Program-made: the position numbers and the translations under genes
Assembly: GCF_021278965.1 (NCBI RefSeq)
Contig: NZ_CP065589.1
Location: 687,001-751,000, forward strand
Length of the DNA stretch: 64,000 nt
Source of the DNA: Chryseobacterium capnotolerans
Lineage (GTDB): Bacteria > Bacteroidota > Bacteroidia > Flavobacteriales > Weeksellaceae
Direction of reading: 5' to 3'
Notes under the pieces: model-generated
What the model saw: only the letters and a program-made list of their open reading frames with translations
What the model was told of the DNA's origin: nothing
The model's database searches: none
Shown: positions 27,974-39,324 of the stretch, one piece after another
How the letters are laid out: each line of letters opens with the position of its first letter
How positions within the stretch are numbered: position 1 is the stretch's first letter

Positions 27974-29238
27974 ATGGATATTATTTTCGACCTGATTGAA
28001 AAGGAAAGACAAAGACAGGCCCATGGATTAGAGCTTATCGCATCAGAAAACTTTGTTTCTGAAAATGTGATGAAAGCAATGGGAAGTGTACTGACAAATA
28101 AATATGCTGAAGGGTATCCCGGAAAAGATATTACGGTGGATGCGAAGTTGTAGATGAGGTTGAAACATTAGCGATCAACAGGGCGAAAGAACTTTTCGGT
28201 GTAGACTATGTGAACGTACAGCCGCATTCCGGATCTCAGGCGAATGCAGCCATTTATCTTGCTGTTTTGAAACCAGGAGATAAGATCATGGGAATGGATC
28301 TTTCAATGGGTGGACACCTTACTCACGGTTCTGCTGTGAACTTCTCAGGAATTCAGTATGAAGTAGTTTCTTACGGAGTAGAAAGAGAAACAGGTCTTAT
28401 CGATTATAACCAAATGAGAGAAGTTGCTTTAAGAGAAAGACCGAAAATGATGATCGCTGGATTTTCGGCTTATTCAAGAGATCTTGATTATGCTAAATTC
28501 AGAGAAATCGCTGATGAAATTGGAGCGACTCTTTGGGCTGATATTGCTCACCCTGCAGGTTTAGTAGCAAAAGGATTATTAAATTCACCATTTGAACACT
28601 GCCACGTTGTAACCACTACCACTCACAAGACATTAAGAGGTCCAAGAGGAGGAATGATTATGATGGGGAAAGATTTTGAAAATACTTACGGTCATAAAAC
28701 TCCAAAAGGAGAAACAAAAATGATGAGCCAGGTATTGGATGGAGCTGTATTTCCAGGAATTCAGGGTGGTCCGTTAGAGCATGTGATCGCTGGTAAGGCG
28801 GTTGCTTTCGGAGAAGCTTTGGATGGTCAGTTTGAAACGTATGCAAAACAGGTTAAAGCTAATGCACAAGCTTTATCAAAAGCAATGATCGACAGAGGAT
28901 TTGATATCGTAAGTGGAGGTACAGATAACCACTTAATGCTGGTAGACCTTAGAAATAAAGGCGTAAATGGTAAAGAAACAGAAAAAGCATTAGTGCTTGC
29001 TGATATTACTTGTAACAAAAACATGGTTCCTTTTGACGATAAGTCTCCATTTACAACATCTGGTATCAGACTGGGAACAGCTGCTATCACAACAAGAGGG
29101 CTTAAAGAAAATGATATGGAAACTATTGCGGGATTAATCTCTGAAGTAGTAGACAATATCAAAAATGAAGAAGTTCTTGCGTCTGTGAGAAAGAATGTTA
29201 ATGAATTAATGGAAGGAAAAGCGTTATTCAACTACTAA
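27974..29238 (+). CDS. glyA: Serine hydroxymethyltransferase (one-base gap near 28123)
   Basis: PLP enzyme interconverting serine and glycine with transfer of a one-carbon unit to tetrahydrofolate. The ATG at 27974 begins [20 protein letters not shown]. At 28123-28126 four A's should be five: the frame then reads [18 protein letters not shown], a universally conserved segment, and joins the rest. The restored length of 421 residues is exactly family-typical. The PLP lysine lies in [16 protein letters not shown], with [14 protein letters not shown] before it. An essential-type housekeeping gene, so the break is most likely a sequencing error. It is followed by a terminator hairpin and recX. 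Confidence 0.95.
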
Positions 29239-29260
29239 TAAATAGTATAATATAATATAA

Positions 29261-29288
29261 AGAATGGGCGGAAGCTCATTCTTTTTTT
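29261..29288 (+). terminator. Terminator of glyA
   Basis: A nine-base-pair stem AGAATGGGC/GCTCATTCT (one G-T pair) with loop GGAA (opened by the preceding pair) and seven T's, directly before recX. Confidence 0.88.
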
Positions 29289-29294
29289 ATCCAC

Positions 29295-29753
29295 ATGGAA
29301 AAGAAATCTTATACTTTTGATGAAATTAAGCAGAAACTGGTGAGCTATTGTGTGTATCAGGATCGTTGTCATGCCGAGGTAGAACAAAAAATGAGAGAGT
29401 TTTTATTGATTGATGAGGCAAAGGAGGAAATTATCCTTTATTTGATGAATGAAAATTATCTTAATGAAGAAAGATTTACCAGAAGTTATATCAGAGGAAA
29501 ATTTTACATTAAACACTGGGGAAGGAATAAAATCAAAATGAATCTTAAGCAAAAGCAGATTTCTGAAAAGATGATTAGTATGTGTTTTGATGAAATATAT
29601 GAAGATGATTATACGAAAACCATTACAAGAATCTATGAAGACTATTCTTCTAAGCAAAAGGGACTGCAGGAATATCAAAAAAAAGCAAAGACTATAAAAT
29701 ATTTGATGAGCAGAGGTTTTGAATATGAGAAAATAAATGATATTTTTGACTAA
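29295..29753 (+). CDS. recX: Regulatory protein RecX
   Basis: A 152-residue helical protein made of three-helix repeats that binds RecA filaments and limits recombinase activity. YTFDEIKQKLVSYCVYQDRCHAEVEQKM (about 6-33, described here by its ends) is the first RecX repeat with the CxYQxRC-like pattern common in Bacteroidota. YLMNENYLNEERFTRSYIRGKF and WGRNKIKMNLKQKQIS follow, and YLMSRGFEYEKINDIF closes the protein. It starts seven bases after the glyA terminator T run, so it may receive read-through or have a promoter overlapping it. recA is not in the window. Confidence 0.9.
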   Translation: MEKKSYTFDEIKQKLVSYCVYQDRCHAEVEQKMREFLLIDEAKEEIILYLMNENYLNEERFTRSYIRGKFYIKHWGRNKIKMNLKQKQISEKMISMCFDEIYEDDYTKTITRIYEDYSSKQKGLQEYQKKAKTIKYLMSRGFEYEKINDIFD

Positions 29754-30064
29754 ATATTAATTAAGTTTTAAAATCATAATTATTTTAGACTTTTAAAAAA
29801 GATAAAGATCAAATAGTTATAAAAAAAGAAGCAAATTACTCACAAATATCACTCTTTGCTGAATTTTTATGGTATGATTTTTGTCAATCATTTGCTCTAT
29901 TGACTGACTCTTAATGATTTCAGAAAATAGGTAAACATCAAATTTATTTTTGATTTCAGTGAAGGAATAAAATTTTATTTTATTTTTGCATGATTGTATC
30001 GAAATTATCTTTGGTGGATAATTGAATCTTACACGAATTAAAAATATGGACACAAATATAGACA
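29754..30064. other. AT-rich promoter region of the polysaccharide locus
   Basis: 311 bases without a convincing gene. A minus-strand frame of 82 codons lacks coding character and would overlap the promoter. It holds the probable -7 element at 29981-29988 and a leader of about 70 bases. Confidence 0.65.
29981..29988 (+). promoter_or_regulatory. Candidate -7 promoter element of the polysaccharide locus
   Basis: TATTTTTG fits TAnnTTTG. It is the best such match between recX and the first gene of a 22-kb co-directional cluster. Confidence 0.55.
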
Positions 30065-31993
30065 ATGTATAATTCTCTTAGAAAAAAAATATTTGGAGGA
30101 GATAATGTTGTCAATCTCTCAGACGTAAGATATCTTCCTAGATGGATAATATTAGTATTAGATATTATTATTCTGGTTATATCTCTATTTCTTTCTACCT
30201 ATATTATAGAAAAAATTACTCAAAAAGAATTTATCTATCATGAAGATAAAAGTATTGTATTTGCTTTTATTATTATGATAAATACCATTTTTATGTATGT
30301 TTTTAAGACATATGTTGGGATTATCAGACACTCTACCTTTATCGATTTATTTAAATTGCTTGTATCATGTTTTAGTACAATGTTTGTTGTTGCTACGATG
30401 AATATCGTGTACTTTTGGATTACTGGTGGAAAGTTTATTTTGACCCCTTATCTGGTATTGTATTTTGTAATTTCTTTTATGGGATTATTTCTCTTTAGAC
30501 TTTATGTTAAAGAGTTTTTTCACATTGTAAGAGAATATAGAAGAAGTACCTTGAAAAAAAGAATCTTAGTGCTGGGTATTGATGAGCAATCTATAGCAAT
30601 TGCAAGAGCAATTTTAGATAATCCAAACCTTCCTTATCATGTAGTTGGATTTTTGACGCAGAGATCAGATTCAAAAAGAGCATCACTTTTAGGTAAACCC
30701 ATTTACGCAAAAGAATGGATCGAGAATACAACCAAAGATGATCTTGTTATTGATGGGGTTATTATTGTAAAAGAAATGATGGCTAAAGATGAAATGAACT
30801 CATGGGTCAATTTATTTTTAGAAAAAGACCTTAATGTTTTTAAAGCTCCATCTGTACAAAAATTAAGAGATAGTGATCTGGGAGGCTCCATTAGAAATCT
30901 TCAGATAGAAGACCTTCTTAACAGAAAACCTATCAAAATTGAAAATGAGGAGGTCAAGAGCCGTCATTATGGAAAAGCAGTACTTGTAACAGGTGGTGCA
31001 GGATCTATTGGCAGTGAAATCATAAGACAGGTTGCGCAATTTACTCCCTCTTTGATTGTTGTATTAGACCAAGCAGAAACACCATTATACGACATAGAAC
31101 TTGAAATGAAAGAGAAGTTTCCTCATATCAGGTTTAAATTTGTTTTGGCAGATGTATCTAATCTACATAGAGTAGAGCCGTTGTTTCAGATGTATAATTT
31201 TTCGATGGTATATCATGCCGCTGCCTATAAGCATGTACCTCTTGTTGAAGACAATCCAAATGAGGCTATTCGTGTTAATGTTTTAGGTTCAAAGAATATA
31301 GCTGTTTTATCCAGTCGTTATAAAGTGAATAGATTTGTAATGATTTCAACGGATAAAGCTGTAAATCCTACTAATGTAATGGGGGCTTCTAAAAGAGCTG
31401 CGGAATTATTTGTACAGTCTTTACAACATGCTGAAGGAAATACAACAAAATTTATTACTACAAGATTTGGAAATGTTTTGGGGTCAAATGGATCAGTTAT
31501 TCCTTATTTTAAAAAACAGATTGAAGCTGGGGGCCCGGTTACAATTACACATCCAGATATTGTACGATATTTTATGACTATTCCAGAAGCCTGTGAGTTA
31601 GTTTTACAAGCTGGTACAATGGGACATGGTGGTGAAATTTTTGTTTTTGATATGGGGGAGCCTGTGAAAATTTTAGACTTGGCAAGAAGAATGATTAAAT
31701 TATCAGGTTTTGAACCGAATATTGATATAAAAATTATTTATACAGGTTTAAGACCTGGTGAAAAGTTGTATGAGGAATTATTAAGCGATAATGCGAAGGC
31801 ACTTCCGACACATAATGAAAAGATTATGATCTCTAAAGATCCGACAATGTCGTTTTCTGAAATAGAAAGTCTTGTTAATTTGATTGGTGAAGCTTCTATA
31901 AATAAAGAAAAAGTTGAGGTCGTTAAAATTTTGAAATTAATAGTACCTGAATTTATAAGTAATAATTCAATCTACGAGGTTCTAGATAAATAG
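30065..31993 (+). CDS. PglF/WbpM-type UDP-sugar 4,6-dehydratase (membrane-bound)
   Basis: A 642-residue inner-membrane enzyme that converts a UDP-HexNAc to the 4-keto-6-deoxy sugar. Four N-terminal spans (about 20-150) precede a CoA-binding-like Rossmann domain (about 160-280) and an extended SDR domain. The nucleotide motif is GGAGSIGSE (about residues 309-317). The catalytic region STDKAVNPTNVMGASKR has Met (about 439) and Lys (about 443), where ordinary SDRs have Tyr and Lys; Met at this site is characteristic of the WbpM/FlaA1/PglF group. It is first gene of the locus. With the PglE- and PglD-like genes near 49-51 kb it can supply a diacetylbacillosamine-like sugar. Confidence 0.9.
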   Translation: MYNSLRKKIFGGDNVVNLSDVRYLPRWIILVLDIIILVISLFLSTYIIEKITQKEFIYHEDKSIVFAFIIMINTIFMYVFKTYVGIIRHSTFIDLFKLLVSCFSTMFVVATMNIVYFWITGGKFILTPYLVLYFVISFMGLFLFRLYVKEFFHIVREYRRSTLKKRILVLGIDEQSIAIARAILDNPNLPYHVVGFLTQRSDSKRASLLGKPIYAKEWIENTTKDDLVIDGVIIVKEMMAKDEMNSWVNLFLEKDLNVFKAPSVQKLRDSDLGGSIRNLQIEDLLNRKPIKIENEEVKSRHYGKAVLVTGGAGSIGSEIIRQVAQFTPSLIVVLDQAETPLYDIELEMKEKFPHIRFKFVLADVSNLHRVEPLFQMYNFSMVYHAAAYKHVPLVEDNPNEAIRVNVLGSKNIAVLSSRYKVNRFVMISTDKAVNPTNVMGASKRAAELFVQSLQHAEGNTTKFITTRFGNVLGSNGSVIPYFKKQIEAGGPVTITHPDIVRYFMTIPEACELVLQAGTMGHGGEIFVFDMGEPVKILDLARRMIKLSGFEPNIDIKIIYTGLRPGEKLYEELLSDNAKALPTHNEKIMISKDPTMSFSEIESLVNLIGEASINKEKVEVVKILKLIVPEFISNNSIYEVLDK

Positions 31994-32034
31994 GAAAAAA
32001 TATAAATGTATATTTGTACAATTTTTAAGATATA

Positions 32035-32853
32035 ATGAAAGGTAAAATATTAGCCATATCACTGGTTTTTTTATTGGTTTCTTGTAAAACTAATCAGAAT
32101 GCTCAGAATGATTTAAACTATATGCAGAACATAGAGCAGATTGCTGTTGAATCATCTGCTAAGAATTCTGATAATATAATACAGGCAGGTGACCAACTGG
32201 TTATTTTGATTACAGCAAAAGATATGAATGTTGTAAAACCATTTAATCAAAATTATTATTCTTCTGAAATGATTCAGGGTAATAGTTTTGCAGGTAGCAA
32301 TACACCTGGTCAGGGAAATGCTAGTATATCAGGACCTACATATATTGTGGATCGTAATGGGAATATAGATTTCCCGATTATTGGTTTGCTAAATACAAAA
32401 GATAAATCTCTGGTAGAATTTAAAGATGAATTAAAAAATAAAATAAGTCAATATGTTATTAACCCAACAATAAATGTCAGACTTGCAAATTTTAAAGTCA
32501 CAGTTTTAGGGGAAGTAAACAGACAAGGGGACTACACAATTGCTAATGGACAAGCTACAATTCTCAATGCATTGGGGCTTGCTGGAGATTTGACCATGTA
32601 TGGTAAAAGAACAGATATATTAGTGATTAGAACCGAAAATGGTACAGTTACACATGGTAGAGTTAATTTGCAGGACGCTAATCTAATTAATTCTCCATAC
32701 TTTCATCTAAAACAAGGAGATGCTATTATAGTTTCATCAAATAAGACAAGAGATTTATTGGCTAAACAGAACCCCAATACAGGAATTTATCTAACAGCCG
32801 TTTCTATTGGTATTACAGCTATTGCTGTAGTTGTAAGTTTATTTAAAAAATAA
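32035..32853 (+). CDS. wza: Polysaccharide export outer-membrane lipoprotein (Wza-like)
   Basis: A 272-residue lipoprotein forming the outer-membrane export pore. The lipobox FLLVSC places the lipidated Cys at residue 17. IIQAGDQLVILI (about 49-60) opens the polysaccharide-export (PES) domain, YIVDRNGNIDFPIIGLL continues it, and VTVLGEVNRQGDYTI (about 160-174) starts the SLBB domain. The last 20 residues before the LFKK end are hydrophobic (TAVSIGITAIAVVV), as in Bacteroidota Wza homologues. It lies 41 bases after the dehydratase gene and works with the Wzc kinase downstream. Confidence 0.93.
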   Translation: MKGKILAISLVFLLVSCKTNQNAQNDLNYMQNIEQIAVESSAKNSDNIIQAGDQLVILITAKDMNVVKPFNQNYYSSEMIQGNSFAGSNTPGQGNASISGPTYIVDRNGNIDFPIIGLLNTKDKSLVEFKDELKNKISQYVINPTINVRLANFKVTVLGEVNRQGDYTIANGQATILNALGLAGDLTMYGKRTDILVIRTENGTVTHGRVNLQDANLINSPYFHLKQGDAIIVSSNKTRDLLAKQNPNTGIYLTAVSIGITAIAVVVSLFKK

Positions 32854-32899
32854 AAATGTTCCCATTATATTCATAAAATTCTTAATAATCACACAAAGA

Positions 32900-34192
32900 A
32901 TGAAATCATATAGAATAGCAGTTATTGGGCAAGGATATGTAGGGTTGCCTCTGTCATTAGAGTTTGCTAGACATTATCCTGTTTTAGGTTTTGATATTAA
33001 TATAGAAAGAATTAATCAGCTTAATAAGGGGTATGATATAACATTAGAAGCAGATTCTGAAAAATTAAATGAAGAGTTAAAGAATTATATAAAAGCAGAA
33101 GGAAGTATAGGTTATAAAGCAACAAATGAGTTACATGAAATTTCAGATTGTAATATATTTATAATAACAGTTCCCACTCCCATAGATAAATTTAATGCTC
33201 CTGATTTAAAACCTTTAATATCAGCTTCCAAAATGTTGGGTGAAATCATTAAAGTAGGAGATATAATAATTTATGAATCTACTGTTTTTCCTGGATGTAC
33301 TGAAGAAGAATGTGTTCCTATTTTAGAGAAATATTCTGGTTTACAATTTAATAAAGATTTTTTTGTAGGATATTCCCCTGAAAGAATCAACCCAGGAGAT
33401 AAAGTAAACACTTTAACAAGTGTAAAAAAAGTAACGTCAGGGTCTACAGATGAAATAGCAACAGAAGTAGACAACTTATATAAAAAAATCATTACCGCAG
33501 GAACCCATAAGGCTCCTAGTATTAAGGTAGCTGAGGCTTCTAAAGCAATTGAAAATGCACAAAGAGATGTGAATATTTCTTTTGTTAATGAGCTAGCTTT
33601 AATTTTTGACAAAATGGGAATTGATACCAATGACGTTCTCGAGGCAGCAGGAACAAAGTATAATTTCTTAAAATATAAACCCGGTTTAGTTGGAGGGCAT
33701 TGTATCTCTGTAGATCCTTATTATTTAGCTCATAAAGCAGAACAATTGGGATATCATCCGGATGTTATTTTATCTGGTCGAAGAGTCAATGATTCCATTG
33801 CAAAATTTATAGCTTCGAAAGTGGTGAAATTATTAATAGCCAAAAGTAATATTATCAAAAATTCACAAGCTTTAATTTTAGGAGTGACTTTTAAAGAAAA
33901 TTGCCCGGATGTTAGAAATACAAAAGTCATTGATATTTATAGCGAGTTAATAGATTATGGAATAAATGTCGATATTTTTGATCCTTGGGCAAATAAACTA
34001 GAGGTTAGAGATGAATATGGAGTTGATATTCTTGACCAACTTCCGGAAAATAAAAAATATGACTCTATTATCATTGCAGTATCTCATGAAGAGTTTCTCA
34101 CATTAGATTTTGAAAAACTAAGAAAAGAAGTTAGTGTTATTTTTGATACTAAATCTTGTATTGATAGAGGCTTAGTAGATGCAAGACTCTAA
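32900..34192 (+). CDS. Nucleotide sugar dehydrogenase (UDP-HexNAc 6-dehydrogenase type)
   Basis: A 430-residue NAD-dependent enzyme oxidising C6 of a UDP-sugar twice to the uronic acid. IAVIGQGYVGLPLS (residues 5-18) is the NAD site, VPTPID and YESTVFPGCTEEE (about 118-130) follow, and KPGLVGGHCISVDPYYL contains the catalytic Cys (about 262). FKENCPDVRNTK marks the C-terminal UDP-binding domain. The sequence looks more like the WbpO/TviB (UDP-GalNAc or UDP-GlcNAc dehydrogenase) branch than UDP-glucose dehydrogenase, so a HexNAc uronic acid is the likely product. Confidence 0.9.
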   Translation: MKSYRIAVIGQGYVGLPLSLEFARHYPVLGFDINIERINQLNKGYDITLEADSEKLNEELKNYIKAEGSIGYKATNELHEISDCNIFIITVPTPIDKFNAPDLKPLISASKMLGEIIKVGDIIIYESTVFPGCTEEECVPILEKYSGLQFNKDFFVGYSPERINPGDKVNTLTSVKKVTSGSTDEIATEVDNLYKKIITAGTHKAPSIKVAEASKAIENAQRDVNISFVNELALIFDKMGIDTNDVLEAAGTKYNFLKYKPGLVGGHCISVDPYYLAHKAEQLGYHPDVILSGRRVNDSIAKFIASKVVKLLIAKSNIIKNSQALILGVTFKENCPDVRNTKVIDIYSELIDYGINVDIFDPWANKLEVRDEYGVDILDQLPENKKYDSIIIAVSHEEFLTLDFEKLRKEVSVIFDTKSCIDRGLVDARL

Positions 34193-34270
34193 TCTTTTGA
34201 TAATAAAAATTAATTAATATCTGTTGTTAAATATAGCAACATAACAATTTATAAAATTTAAAACTAAATA

Positions 34271-36627
34271 ATGGATAATCCAGTTATTGAAGAATCAGAA
34301 AAAGGAATTAACATTCAGGAAATAATTAAACCCTATTTAAGAAACTGGATGTGGTTTATTATTGTTCCTATCATATGTTTAGCTTTAACTTATCTTTATT
34401 TAAAGTTTGTAACACCTATATATAATATTCAATCATCAGTATTAATTAAAGATGCTAAAAAGAATTCCCCTGTAGCTGCAGATTTAGGTGTTTTGAAGGA
34501 TTTATCCGGATTTGGAGGAATGGGGACCAATAGTATTCAAAATGAAATAGAAATTTTTAGATCAAAAAAATTAATGTATGAAGTTGTAAGAAAAAATAAA
34601 TTACAGACTTCAATATATTCAATATCCAAATTAAATGATAAGGAACTTTATAAAGAAACATCGCCGATAATTATTCAGATTATTAATGAAAAACCTTACA
34701 CAAAAAAAATAGGGGCTGTAACAATTAAGATTTCTGGTCAAAATATTATTTTAACAAGTGATAGTTTCTCAGAAATTAAAACACAGTTCAATAAGACAAT
34801 AAATCTTCCCTATGCACATTTGTTAATTACCAGAAATCCAGGATATATTAAATCTAAATCCGAGGATGCAAGCAATATGTATTTTACTTATTCTACGCTG
34901 GAAGGAGCTGTAAATTATTATCAAAAACTATTAAATGTAGATTTAGTTAATAAAGATGCAACAGTTATAGGGTTATCATTAAATTACGCCAATATCAATA
35001 AAGCTAAGGATATCGTAAATACTTTGGTAGAAGCATATAATAGTGATGCTATATATGACAAAAATTCTGAGTCGAAAAAAACAAAGGATTTTATTGATGA
35101 CAGAATAAATATTATATCAAAAGAACTAGGACAGGTTGAAAATGAAAAAGAACGTTTCAAATCAAGTAACAAAATTACTGACCTTTCAACAGAAGCTAAA
35201 ATAAGTCTTGAAACATCAGCCGAAGCAAGAGCAAAACAAATTGATTTAGAATCACAGTTTGAATTAACCAATGCTTTGATTGATTTTATGGGAAGACAAA
35301 ATAGCACTCAAGTATTACCAGTAAATATTGGTTTAAACAATACAACGGCATCTGCAAATATAACTGCTTACAATCAACTTGTATTAGAGAGAAATAGATT
35401 GCTTGAAAATGCAACACCTCAAAACCCACTAATAATAGATCTTAATAAACAAATTTCTTCACTTAGAGGTTCCGTAATGGAAAGCTTAATAAAAAATAGA
35501 ACTGGATTACAATTAGCTAAAAATCAATATGAAGGAGAACAGAACAAAATCAGTTCTAAAATTATTAAAATTCCTGCTCAGGAAAAAATGTTTAGGAGTA
35601 TTGAAAGACAACAGCAGATAAAAGAAAATTTATATTTGCTTTTATTACAAAAGAGAGAAGAAACTGCAATTTCATTAGCAGTTACTGCAAGTAAAGCGAG
35701 AATCGTAGATTATGCTTATGCTTCTCCTAGCCCTGTAGCCCCTAAAAAATGCTATACTTAGCAGGTGCATTATTATTAGGAACTCTTTTACCTTTTGCTT
35801 TTATTTATCTTAAAGAAATACTTAATAATAAAATTAAGAGTAAGCATGATTTAGAAAAGCTTTCTCATGCCCCTGTATTAGGAGAGTTACCAAGTATTTT
35901 AAAAGGAGACCCGGATATTGTACAGGTAAATGATATTTCACCGATGGCAGAAGCCTTCCGAATTTTAATTACCAATATGAACTTTTTATTACCAAAAAGG
36001 GATAAAGGGAAAGTTGTTTTTGTTACTTCTACAGTTAAGGGTGAAGGGAAAACTTTTACTTCGGTTAATTTAGCTTTGACCTTAGCTACCCCTAGTAAGA
36101 AAGTGATTATTATAGGCTCAGATATAAGAAATCCCCAACTCCAACGTTATAATACTGCCCGAAAAGGCTTAAAAGGTTTGACCGAATATTTGTATTCGGA
36201 TCAAACCAGACTAGAAGACATTGTGCACATTACTTCATTTAATCCACATTGTGATGTCATTTATTCAGGGGCGATTCCTCCAAATCCTACAGATTTATTG
36301 AGTAATGGAAGATATGAAAAATTATTGGATGAGCTGAAAGCTAAATATAATTATATTATTCTAGATACTGCTCCTTTATTACTAGTGACGGATAGCTTTT
36401 TATTTGCAGACTTAGCCGATGCTACAATATATGTTACAAGGTCTAGATATACCGAAAAAGCTCTTATTGAATTTGCCAACAGTAATATTGATAGTCATAA
36501 AATTAAGAATGTAGGTTTTGTACTTAATGATGTGGATAAAAATCATTATGGATATGGTAATAAGTATGGTTATGGTTATTCTGCTAAAGAAAAAAATTGG
36601 TTAGAAAAAATTAAAGACAAATTGTAA
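34271..36627 (+). CDS. wzc: Wzc-like tyrosine autokinase / chain-length regulator (one-base gap near 35744)
   Basis: Inner-membrane BY-kinase that controls polymer length and export. The N-terminal Wzz domain has a first membrane span ([19 protein letters not shown], about 27-45) and a long periplasmic coiled-coil part. The second span ([21 protein letters not shown]) lies just after the break. The A run 35744-35749 has six A's where seven continue APKK into MLYLAG. The restored length is 785. The kinase domain has Walker [12 protein letters not shown], Walker A' [11 protein letters not shown], Walker [10 protein letters not shown] and a C-terminal Tyr-rich cluster ([12 protein letters not shown]) for autophosphorylation. 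Without the base it would look like two genes. No cognate phosphatase gene is nearby. Confidence 0.92.
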
Positions 36628-37622
36628 TGCCTAAAATTATTAATGTAATACTTTCCGGAGGAGTAGGCAGTAGACTTTGGCCTTTATCAAGAAAACATAA
36701 GCCTAAGCAGTATTTGAATATTTTTGGTGAAAAATCTCTTTTCCAGTTGACAGCAATTAGAAATATTGGTTTATGTGATAGTCTAATTGTGATAGGTAAT
36801 ACAGATAACTTTGAATTATCTTCAGAAGCATTAAAAGAGATCAAAGTAGATCAATATGGTCAGATCATAGAAGCTACTCCAAGAAATACAGCTGCAGCTA
36901 TTGCTTTTGCAGCGTTTTCTGCAGATAAAGATGATATTTTACTTATTACACCATCAGATCATTTGATAGAAGATGAAGATGAATATAAAAAATCATTTAT
37001 TGAAGCAATTAGTTTGGCGAAAGACGATTCAATTGTGACGTTCGGGTTGGTTCCGACTAAACCAGAAACCGGATTTGGTTACATTCAAGTACAGGGTAAT
37101 AATGTTTTAGGTTTTAGAGAAAAACCTAATCAAGAAACTGCTCAGGAATTTTTAACAAAGGGTAATTTCTTATGGAATTCGGGGATGTTTTGTTTTAAAG
37201 CTGGGGTTTTTTTGGAAGAGCTTAAAAAATATCAACCTGATGTATATATAAAATCAGAGATTGCTTTTAATGCAAAAAATGGGGATCAATTACCTTTTGA
37301 AAAAAGTATGGATATTCCGTCTATATCTGTAGATTATGCAGTAATGGAAAAAACAGATCGACTTAAAGTTGTAAAATCAAGTTTTAAATGGTCTGATATG
37401 GGGTCTTTTGAATCTTTATATTATTATTTAAAGAACAATGGGCATACGACAGACGAACATGGAAATATGGTAATTGGTACCAATGTTCATACAGAGTTTT
37501 TAGGAATTAAAAAAAGTATTTTAGTTGTTACGCCTGATGCAATCTTAGTACTGAAAAGAGAAAAAGCTCAAAAAGTAAAGGATGTCTATGAGAAACTAGG
37601 GTCTAAAAGTATTCTGCAATAA
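36627..37622 (+). CDS. manC: Mannose-1-phosphate guanylyltransferase
   Basis: Makes GDP-mannose from GTP and mannose 1-phosphate. It has 331 residues, the short form without a fused isomerase. VILSGGVGSRLWPLSRKHKPKQYL (about 6-29, ends given) is the nucleotidyltransferase signature. ITPSDHLIED, ETGFGYIQ and VLGFREKPN follow, FLWNSGMFCFKAG is the metal/sugar-binding segment, and WSDMGSFESLY lies near the C-terminus. The ATG overlaps the kinase stop by one base (TAATG), so it is translationally coupled to wzc. Confidence 0.92.
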   Translation: MPKIINVILSGGVGSRLWPLSRKHKPKQYLNIFGEKSLFQLTAIRNIGLCDSLIVIGNTDNFELSSEALKEIKVDQYGQIIEATPRNTAAAIAFAAFSADKDDILLITPSDHLIEDEDEYKKSFIEAISLAKDDSIVTFGLVPTKPETGFGYIQVQGNNVLGFREKPNQETAQEFLTKGNFLWNSGMFCFKAGVFLEELKKYQPDVYIKSEIAFNAKNGDQLPFEKSMDIPSISVDYAVMEKTDRLKVVKSSFKWSDMGSFESLYYYLKNNGHTTDEHGNMVIGTNVHTEFLGIKKSILVVTPDAILVLKREKAQKVKDVYEKLGSKSILQ

Positions 37623-37801
37623 ATTCTTAAAAAATAAAAAAAGTTTAATTGAGGAAATCTGCAAACTCCAAAGAAATAGGTTGCTGGTTATACATTCTAT
37701 TTATTAATATTTTTATAAACATTGAGAATACTTCACTATAAAGACCAAATTCTGTTAATTATATTACCATTTAAGAAATTTAGTTTCAATAATTCACATT
37801 A

Positions 37802-39320
37802 ATGAGCCAGACTAAAACTGCAATTACAAACGTAATTTTTTTATTTTTAAGAATGCTTTTAACAATGTGCATTTCTTTGTATAGTTCAAGAATTGTGCTT
37901 GAAGCTTTAGGTATTATAGATTACGGAATTTATAATGTTGTAGGGGGAATGGTTACTTTGATTTCTTTTTTACATTATTCACTTAATGGCGCTAGCATAC
38001 GTTTTATGAATTCAGCGATGGCCTTAAGTGATTTTTTCACAAATAAAAATTGTCTTTAATACAATTTTTATTACTCATATTATGATTGCGTTATTGATTG
38101 TTTTACTAGGAGAGACAATTGGGATATGGTTTTTTTACAATAAACTTAACATTCCAGAGAATAGAGTTTATGCGGCAAGTTTAGTTTATCATTTTGCAAT
38201 CCTAACCATGGTACTGAATGTAATGCAAATTCCATATGATTCAGCAATCATAGCCCATCAAAAAATGAAAGTTTTCGCTTTTGTTTCTATCCTAGAATCT
38301 ATACTTAAGTTAGCAGTTGCTTTTATTGTTCTCTATTCTGCGCATGATCATTTAATAGTATACGGTTTTTTATTATTAATAGTCAGTCTTGTTATTCGTT
38401 TAATATATCAATATTATTGTAGAAGAAAATTTAAAGAATGTAGATTAAATTTTGTTTTTGATAGAAAATTATTAAAAGAAATCTCTGTTTTCTTTGGATG
38501 GGATTTAATGGGTAATGTAAGTGCTTTATCAAGGAATCAAGGAATTAATATTTTACAAAATATATTCTTTGGTGCAATAGTTAACGCAGCTATGGGGGTT
38601 GCAGGTATAATCACCAATGCAATCAATTCCATTGTAGCAAATATCAGTTTTGCATTGAGACCACAAATTTTTCAATCTTACTCTTTGAAAGACTACAAAA
38701 ATGTTTTTTTATTAGTAGAAACCGGAACAAGGGTAAGTTTTTTCTTATTAATTCTTGGGGCAATTCCTTTTTTATTAGATACGTCCTTTTTTCTTAGCCT
38801 TTGGTTAAAAGAGGTCCCTAAGTATAGTATTGAATTTACTCAACTACTCCTTATTTCAATATTAGTAGGTTCTCTTTATGATTACCTAACTATTTTAATC
38901 AATGCTACTGGAAAGATAAGACCATTAAGTATCTTAAGTACTATCGTATATAGCTCAAGTGTTTTATTATCTTTTATTTTATTGAAAATAGGTTTTGGGG
39001 TGTTTACAACCTCTATTATTCATATTTCAGTGACTGCATTAATGGGGTTTGGAATACTATTTATTGTAAACAAACTTATACCCGATTTTTTAATTACTAC
39101 ATTTATTAAGAATGTATTATTAAAGAGTTTATTTATTTTTACAATCGCATTCTTACTTTGTTTTTTTGTTCAGAAATTTGTTTTACCTAATGAGATTTAT
39201 TTAAGATTAATCATTGATGTTATAATTATCTCAGTTATTTTAATTCTGATTGGGTTTAATAAAAAAGAAAAAGCAGAAATAAGAAAAATAATAATGAAAT
39301 ATTTACCTTTAAATTCATAA
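37802..39320 (+). CDS. Wzx-like polysaccharide flippase (one extra base near 38032)
   Basis: A polytopic MATE/MOP-superfamily protein expected to flip the lipid-linked repeat unit across the inner membrane. It starts MSQTKTAITNVIFLFLRM. SRIVLEALGIIDYGIYNVVGGMV is the conserved early region, followed by some twelve hydrophobic segments. The six-T run at 38032-38037 should be five: then the text runs MALSDFSQIKIVFNTIF and one frame of 505 residues results, normal for the family. The gene is 179 bases from manC, a gap with no recognised gene or terminator. Confidence 0.88.
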
Positions 39321-39324
39321 TATT

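Noticed and set aside
29817..30065. 82-codon minus-strand frame upstream of the polysaccharide locus
   Set aside because: It is low-complexity, hydrophobic-to-Lys/Ile-rich without family pattern, and it overlaps the promoter region.
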